13,981 bases of DNA from NCBI GenBank assembly GCA_011503125.2, contig WWBZ02000052.1, positions 1 to 13,981 on the forward strand, in the 5' to 3' direction. The notes beneath the pieces were generated by a model that was not told where the DNA came from, made no database searches, and saw only the letters and a program-made list of their open reading frames with translations. This document shows positions 9,180 through 13,981 of the stretch, one piece after another. Source of the DNA: Botryosphaeria dothidea. Taxonomy: Eukaryota > Ascomycota > Dothideomycetes > Botryosphaeriales > Botryosphaeriaceae. Both the position numbers and the translations under genes were made by a program. Each line of letters starts with the position of its first letter. Position 1 is the stretch's first letter.

Positions 9180-10085
9180 CTCCGGGGGGCGGTGCTGTTG
9201 GCTCGCATGATATTCCAGGAGAGGGCGAAGAGAAGAGGACGCTAAGCATTGACTCTGGTTCTTAGGCAACATACATAGATAGGCACCTGTCTAAGCGCCC
9301 ATGGCTGAGCTTAGACTGAATGAATGGCTTGAACGCCCCGAGCTGCTGTGCCGCACTGTGCCGCACTGCGCCGCAGCTGGGATGACCACATAACAGTGGA
9401 CAACAACGCGTCGTCGTGAAGGATTCACTGCAACATAAGACATGAAACATGAGCCAATGCTGCATCATTCGAATTTCTTCTTTGAACGAGAAGAGACTAT
9501 CAACTACAACTTGATGTGGATAAACAGTGCTTCTGGTCAGTTGGGGTCCAAACTGTGTCAATATGTTCCACAATACGCTCTTTGAGATCAGAACCAAGAA
9601 TATTCCGTAGCCCATCGGTACTGTGCTTAATCTTCGAGGTACCACAGCTGAAAGTCAAACCCTTGCGCCAAGGAACAAGTGTGACTGCCACCCCAGATAT
9701 CCAGGCTGCACTGCGTACGTTTCAGACCCGCGCCGCACAGTAGGACCAGAGCTTTGGGAGTGCTCGCTAAAAGTATCCGCTTCCATTTCTTGGAAGGGAA
9801 CTATTCGACCAATCATGATACAATCTGGAGTGATTCGAACACGTTCGTGTGGGGCGACGACGTGCTGTGCCGCACTTCCGCGCGCTTGATGCATCACTTG
9901 TGATTTCGAGACTTAAAAAGCAGCGCCATGGCGCACCCATGTCGATTGGCCGTGGTATCGCGGCCCCTGAACCACGATAGCTTGCCGCTCACTGTTTGAT
10001 TCTCCTACCTCACCCCGTCGACACTTGTTTTACAAAACCATTTCCGGTCCATCATCCAGCTCATGCTTCTCGTACCAGCTCCACA
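9180..10085. promoter_or_regulatory. Divergent intergenic/promoter region between the membrane-protein gene and GH47
   Basis: About 0.9 kb between divergent start codons. CCAAT boxes are visible at 9809-9813 (+) and 9945-9949 (-), possible sites for the fungal HapB/C/E-type CCAAT factor. The stretch just upstream of the GH47 start is pyrimidine-rich, as is common for fungal promoters without a TATA box. The 10-bp repeat cluster lies at 9346-9375, with a lone copy at 9865-9874. No credible gene is present. The assignment as promoter is from gene orientation, not from a recognised core element. Confidence 0.5.
9346..9375 (-). repeat. Three-copy 10-bp tandem repeat (CTGTGCCGCA), right copy
   Basis: Mirror of 4631-4660, with two identical units and one carrying a T-to-C change (CTGCGCCGCA). 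A fourth, separate unit is at 9865-9874, about 490 bp away and nearer to the GH47 start. The recurrence of a GC-rich 10-mer at two places in one promoter region suggests a regulatory site, but no known factor is assigned. Confidence 0.85.
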
Positions 10086-11998
10086 ATGTTAACAACTATG
10101 TTGTTGCAGCCGCGGAAGGTATTATTATCATTCACCGCATTCGTTGCGGTTTTCCTCATTTTCATTCACAGCACGCCGTCACCCCATAGGTTGCCTGTCA
10201 GCTCTCCGACGCGCGGCTCAGCTGGAAAGGACGGTGCGGAACTGGAGTTTATCGAACCAGATGATGGCCGGTTTCACTGGAGTAAAGTTACCCAACGATA
10301 CCGGTTGAATTTTTCATCCCCCTTCCCACTGGTTCGACCAAAATTCCAAAGATTCAATTTGATTTTCCGCCCGAGGAGGAAGAGGCACGCATAAACCGTC
10401 TCTCACATCTTGGAGAAATCAAAGGAGAATTCCTTCATGCGTGGAAGGGATACAAAGAACACGCATGGCTGAAAGACGAAGTTGCGCCAATCTCTGGCGG
10501 GACTCGTGATACCTTCGGTGGATGGGCAGCCACGCTTGTTGATTCCTTGGGTATGCAACTACGGCTTTACCATACTTTCAAACCTATAAGCTGACCGACG
10601 TGTAGATACCCTATGGATAATGGACCTCAAAGATGAGTTCGAAGAAGCCGTCAGAGCCATAGACGCAATCGATTTCACCACGTGCTCTCTTGGTGAGTTG
10701 AACGTCTTCGAAACCACGATACGGTACCTCGGAGGTCTCTTAGCGGCGTACGACCTCAGCAACGGCCAGTATCCGACCTTACTTCAGAAAGCATGGGAGC
10801 TCGGCCATATGCTTTACGTCGCCTTCGACACTCCAAACAGGATGCCCGTTCTGAGATGGAATTTCAAAGATGCGGCAGAAGGCAAAGCCCAAGAGGCTTC
10901 TGAAAATGCACTTTCAGCGGAGATTGGATCTTTGACTCTGGAGTTCACGCGGCTGGCGCAGATAACGGGAGATGCCCGATTCTTCGATGCCGCGCAACGA
11001 ATCATGGACATCTTTGAGGAACAGCAGAATAGTACAAAGCTGCCAGGAATGTGGCCTATCGTCGTCAATGCCAAGACCCTTGACTTCACAGCTTGGAATC
11101 TCTTTACCATTGGTGGAATGGCAGATTCCTTGTATGAGTATCTTCCGAAGGTAAGATATACGTTCCTGGAAGGTTCCAAAATAATTTGCTAATTAAAGCC
11201 TGACAGCAACATGTACTGCTCGGAGGAGCCACCGAGCAGTACCGGAACCTCTTTGAAGGAACAGCTCGTGTCATGAGAGAGCACATGTTCTACCGACCCA
11301 TGACCTCCGGGGAAGAAAACATCCTGGTGCCGGGTGACATTATCGCGGATGACTCTGGTGTACATCTGGATCCGAAAAACCAGCATCTGACCTGCTTCGC
11401 CGGAGGTATGTTCGGCTTTGCCGGCAAGATGTTTGACAACCCGGAAGACGTTGATATCGGCCGCCGGCTGACAGAAGGATGTCTCTGGGCTTATGAAACA
11501 AGCCCCAATGGCATCATGCCGGAGATCATGTATACCAAGCCTTGTGAAGCAGAGTCTCTGTGTAGCTGGAATGAGGAACAATGGTTCAAGGAGGTTCAGG
11601 AGAAACACTCTGAGAATGGTGAGGCTGCAGATGCAAGAGCTCTTGTGGAGCAAGAACACCTGGGTGAAGGCGTTACGAAGGTTGGAGACGCCCGTTATAT
11701 TCTTCGACCAGAGGCAATCGAATCGATCTTCATTCTCTACCGGATTACGGGAGACGAGACCCTCCGGAAACGGGCCTGGAAGATGTTCCAGCAGATCATA
11801 CGGTTCACCAAAACTCCCATTGCACACGCTGGACTTGACAATTGCGTTGTCGAAGACCCTCCCAAGTCGGACCGTATGGAGTCATTCTGGACTGCGGAGA
11901 CACTGAAATACTTCTACCTGCTGTTCTCCCATCCAGCATCGGTCAGTCTGGATGACTATGTTTTGAACACTGAAGCGCATCCATTGAGAAGGCCGTAG
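10086..11998 (+). CDS. GH47 class I alpha-1,2-mannosidase (ER/Golgi N-glycan processing)
   Basis: Three exons: 10086-10550, 10606-11150 and 11207-11998. Introns are 55 bp (GTATGC donor, CTGAC, TGTAG acceptor) and 56 bp (GTAAGA donor, CTGACAG acceptor). The corrected product is 600 residues, a type II membrane protein trimming alpha-1,2-mannose from N-glycans. Residues about 12-28 ([16 protein letters not shown]) form the anchor. GH47 hallmarks include VDSLDTLWIM (D156), the probable catalytic acid in VFETTIR (E191), [13 protein letters not shown] (D329), a likely disulfide pair C400/C429, LRPEAIES (E506), and the terminal NTEAHP, whose T592 matches the calcium-binding Thr. ATG 10086 is chosen because the anchor follows directly; an in-frame ATG at 9996 would add 30 residues but only in this arm. 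A missing C at 10301-10302 breaks exon 1; the left arm has the intact run. Exons 2 and 3 are open. It could act in ER quality control or the Golgi; sequence alone does not say which. Confidence 0.93.
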
Positions 11999-13007
11999 TA
12001 GTGTAGAGTCAAGAAGTGTGTTCGGAAAACCACAAAGGCTATCTTTCAAGGAAGTTTATAAGCCAGCTCTTACCCGGAATGGACACTGAGGCTCTTCATC
12101 TGATTCTCAGAGCACTCTAAGGCGCCGAAAGTCATGCACGGAACTCCAGCCAGCCAGTAACCAGGGAAAATACCCGGCGATCCCCAACGTCTATGTATCT
12201 TGATGCCTACATGAGGATTTTTTTCTTCTTCAGTTCTTCGGGTGTCGTAATTCTTGGAAACGGGTAGCTTGGGTCTAAGGAAAACTGGATTAGGAGAGTA
12301 TGTCCTCAATTGATGTCCTGCTGTTCTAAGATCAGTCAGAAGCAATGATATTTCTAAAGGAAGTCATATACCGGATATCGAATCCTGGCCAGTGGTTCAG
12401 TATGGAGGAAATACAAACATGTTTTCAACCATAGCCTTTTCTGAGAGGAAAGTGCCTTCGATGTTCTTATGGCAATCTCCAACGTTACGTGGTTTCTTTC
12501 ATCCTCCGGGTCATGGGCTACTTCGAATGTACAAAAGCTTTGAGGGTCATTCAAGCTCAATTGGTTTCACATAACCAATTCTGCCGCGCCTTGTAGGCTC
12601 CAACATGTTTAGATTCACGACAAAGTTCTGTGTTGTGTTAAGTATAGAAGACATCAGCAGATGGCAAAATCGGCCTCGTGCTCAGGATTAAAGTAGCTCC
12701 TTCGTATCATGAGCACCAAATGCAACATAACAACTCCCTGACCCCCTCGACCAGCTCACACATATATCCGCCAATTTTACACAGCCGAGCGAGACAAGGA
12801 ACATGATGCACCTATAGGATCGTCCTGCCAACAGTCTCTTCATCGCGTAGTAGATCCCTCAAACCTATTTCAAGGTAGCCCAGATCTATGCGCTCGGTGG
12901 ACTGGGTCGCGACTGATAGTCAATCGCTTGTCACAATAGTATATATTGGAAACAACGCGGTGAGTGTCTCATCAATCGCGCGCAGGTCTACAGATCTGCC
13001 AGCCCTG
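11999..13007. other. Intergenic region between GH47 and tRNA-Leu
   Basis: About 1 kb without a convincing gene. It includes the GH47 3' untranslated region immediately after the TAG at 11996-11998 and the tRNA 5' flank, with an AT-rich TATATA stretch at about 12939-12946, roughly 65 bp upstream of the tRNA. A 91-codon frame at 12070-12345 (-) and a 68-codon frame at 12354-12560 (-) are open. They lack a recognisable domain, and the plausible intron between them does not join them in frame. Confidence 0.55.
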
Positions 13008-13106
13008 GGTGAGGTGGCCGAGTTGGTTATGGCGCCAGGTTAAGGTGTTAGCTTAACAAGTTTCCTGGTGGGGCAACCCGCGCGAGTTCGAGTCTCGTCC
13101 TCATCA
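13008..13106 (+). tRNA. tRNA-Leu(AAG): tRNA-Leu(AAG) with a 17-nt intron
   Basis: A cloverleaf can be folded by hand. The acceptor stem is GGTGAGG/CCTCATC with discriminator A at 13106. The D arm is GCC/GGC. The anticodon stem is CCAGG (13035-13039) with CCTGG (13064-13068), and the anticodon AAG is at 13042-13044. The intron (13046-13062) starts after position 37, the canonical eukaryotic place, and contains CTTAA, which can pair with the anticodon loop. The variable arm is long with a GGG-CAA-CCC stem (class II, as expected for Leu). The T arm is GCGAG-TTCGAGT-CTCGT. Internal promoter elements are visible: the A box TGGCCGAGTTGG at 13015-13026 and the B box GTTCGAGTC at 13086-13094. CCA is not encoded, as expected for a eukaryotic nuclear gene. 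Confidence 0.94.
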
Positions 13107-13112
13107 TTATTC

Positions 13113-13117
13113 TTTTT
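13113..13117 (+). terminator. RNA polymerase III terminator of tRNA-Leu
   Basis: Run of five T starting 7 bases after the tRNA 3' end. The left-arm mirror (889-892) has four, one of the homopolymer differences between arms. Confidence 0.75.
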
Positions 13118-13981
13118 GGCCTTCTTTTGGCCTAGGAGATGGAGGCGGGCAGCGAGGGCGGAGGAAATTTTTCTTGACGGTGGTGGGGTGGCGTGGCGAT
13201 CGGGCCGAGCGAAGGAGGCGAGCGCCGCGGCCGGGCCGGGCCGAGGGAGCGCGGCATATGAAGAGCAAGGGCGAAGAGACGGAGTTGTGGATGGGAAGGT
13301 CTTGGCCTCGCGGCTTGAGAGTGTGGTCTGCAGGCGTGTAAGCTGGCAGTTCTCTTTTGAGCCCTGCGTGTGAGCGAGTATCCGTAGCTTTGTTGTGGAT
13401 GAAGTGGCAAGCTCTAGATAAGGAGGCCCTCCGACTTTTATATATTGCAGTAATACGTAAATGATTTAGGAGATTGGAGACGAGTTGCAGATAAGAAAAT
13501 ATGTATTGATTGATTCAACCATCGACTTGTAGAGCTCCGCGAAGTTCCATGGTGTGCGCTTGGGTTCTTTCTCGGTACGGAGATTTGAATATTTTGCCAA
13601 GATTCTTTCGAAAGCACTCCTAACATGTTGTTATTACGGCACTGGATTGTTGGTGCATTGCCATTGTCAAAGAGGCTACAAGGTACGGAGTTATGGAAAC
13701 CTCTCATTCAGATGTGAGGGGAGTCTAGGAGCAGTAATAGACTCAACGACACATGCTCAATATCTTATAACTCACGCTGATCTAAGCAGACAGATTGACC
13801 CTCGTTATGCATGTATTCAGTTCCACCAGGAAAATGATCACATACATCCTACCGCTCCAGTCTTCAAACCTCATTTGTCGTCATCATATTTCAACCCACT
13901 ATCCAATCACTTGCCCGATTGCTCACCGACACATAGACGTTCTCCCGCTCTCAGCAAAGCATAAAATGATAAAAGTGGACC
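13118..13981. other. Right-arm outer region without a convincing gene
   Basis: Mirror of 25-888. It begins with a short direct repeat of CTTTTTGGCC/CTTTTGGCC after the tRNA, then a GC-rich, purine-rich block at about 13135-13320, then AT-leaning sequence to the end. A 101-codon frame (13068-13373) starts inside the tRNA and runs through the low-complexity block; it and the 136-codon frame at 13554-13964 have no recognisable domain and are not called. The sequence stops inside the palindrome, so what lies beyond is unknown. Confidence 0.55.

Larger units (their letters stand above)
25..13981. repeat. Giant near-perfect palindrome (inverted repeat, arms of about 6.98 kb, 1-nt spacer)
   Basis: Seen directly: the sequence left of base 7003 is the reverse complement of the sequence right of it, all the way to the right end of the window. 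Around the axis the bases read GGGTGATT-C-AATCACCC, so the spacer is one base. Pairing follows x + y = 14006, wobbling between 14005 and 14008 as single-base indels open and close. I compared the arms block by block and found 22 one-base length differences, all in single-to-quintuple runs of one base, and no substitutions. That is about 99.7% identity. Only bases 1-24 have no partner, because the partner would lie beyond the window end. The architecture fits a fold-back sequencing or assembly chimera. A true, very recent inverted duplication cannot be excluded from sequence alone. Confidence 0.98.
7004..13981 (+). repeat. Right arm of the palindrome
   Basis: Mirror copy of 25-7002 and the cleaner arm. 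In coding regions only three one-base changes look wrong here: an extra A at 7347-7349, a missing G at 7393-7394 (both in the dscA fragment), and a missing C at 10301-10302 (GH47). Gene order from the axis outward is dscA fragment (+), membrane protein (-), GH47 (+), tRNA-Leu (+). Confidence 0.97.

Noticed and set aside
12070..12560. Possible two-exon gene on - from the 68- and 91-codon frames (mirror 1447-1935 on +)
   Set aside because: Donor-like and acceptor-like signals exist between them, but joining at these sites puts the second part in a frame that stops within about 12 codons. No recognisable domain. A longer gene model with other splice sites cannot be excluded.
13554..13964. 136-codon frame (mirror 42-452 on -)
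   Set aside because: No domain, signal or compositional support, and it lies in AT-leaning intergenic sequence with competing frames on both strands.
25..13981. Transposon, viral or plasmid terminal inverted repeats
   Set aside because: The arms contain ordinary fungal housekeeping-type genes. There is no transposase, polymerase, integrase, target-site duplication or telomeric repeat at the ends or the axis.

Overview
The window is almost entirely one giant, near-perfect DNA palindrome. Bases 25-7002 are the reverse complement of bases 7004-13981, with a single unpaired base (C at 7003) as the axis. Position x on the left pairs with about 14006 - x on the right. Every feature therefore occurs twice, in mirror image. 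By eye the two 7-kb arms differ only by 22 one-base length changes in short homopolymer runs or single/double bases (11 each way, net zero), and I found no substitutions.

The gene content points to a filamentous ascomycete (Pezizomycotina, probably Eurotiales such as Aspergillus or Penicillium). Introns are 55-65 bp with GTATG/GTAAG donors and CTGAC-type branch points. There is an intron-containing nuclear tRNA-Leu, a fungal class I alpha-1,2-mannosidase (GH47), a Dsc1/Tul1/DscA-type Golgi ubiquitin ligase, and a fungal-type Ser/Thr-rich single-pass membrane protein. Nothing looks bacterial or viral.

Reading outward from the axis on the right arm: (1) the C-terminal 378 codons of the DscA-like RING E3 (7005-8141, +), cut off at its 5' side exactly at the axis; (2) a signal-peptide, Ser/Thr-rich, single-TM protein gene (8215-9179, -), tail to tail with dscA; (3) a roughly 0.9-kb divergent promoter region with a 10-bp tandem repeat; (4) the GH47 mannosidase gene, three exons (10086-11998, +); (5) about 1 kb without a convincing gene; (6) tRNA-Leu(AAG) with a 17-nt intron (13008-13106, +); (7) about 0.9 kb without a convincing gene. 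The left arm (25-7002) carries the same set on the opposite strands.

The homopolymer differences break reading frames in both arms. For GH47 and dscA, neither arm has a fully open frame, but taking the coding-compatible variant at each site restores one continuous frame. That is the signature of uncorrected long-read sequence of a single locus, not of an evolved duplication. The simplest reading is a fold-back (template plus complement) read or contig. A very recent real inverted duplication in a poorly polished assembly is the alternative. Most of the genes belong to the secretory pathway or cell surface (ER/Golgi glycan trimming, Golgi/ER E3 ligase, surface sensor-like protein), but I see no evidence that they form a functional cluster.
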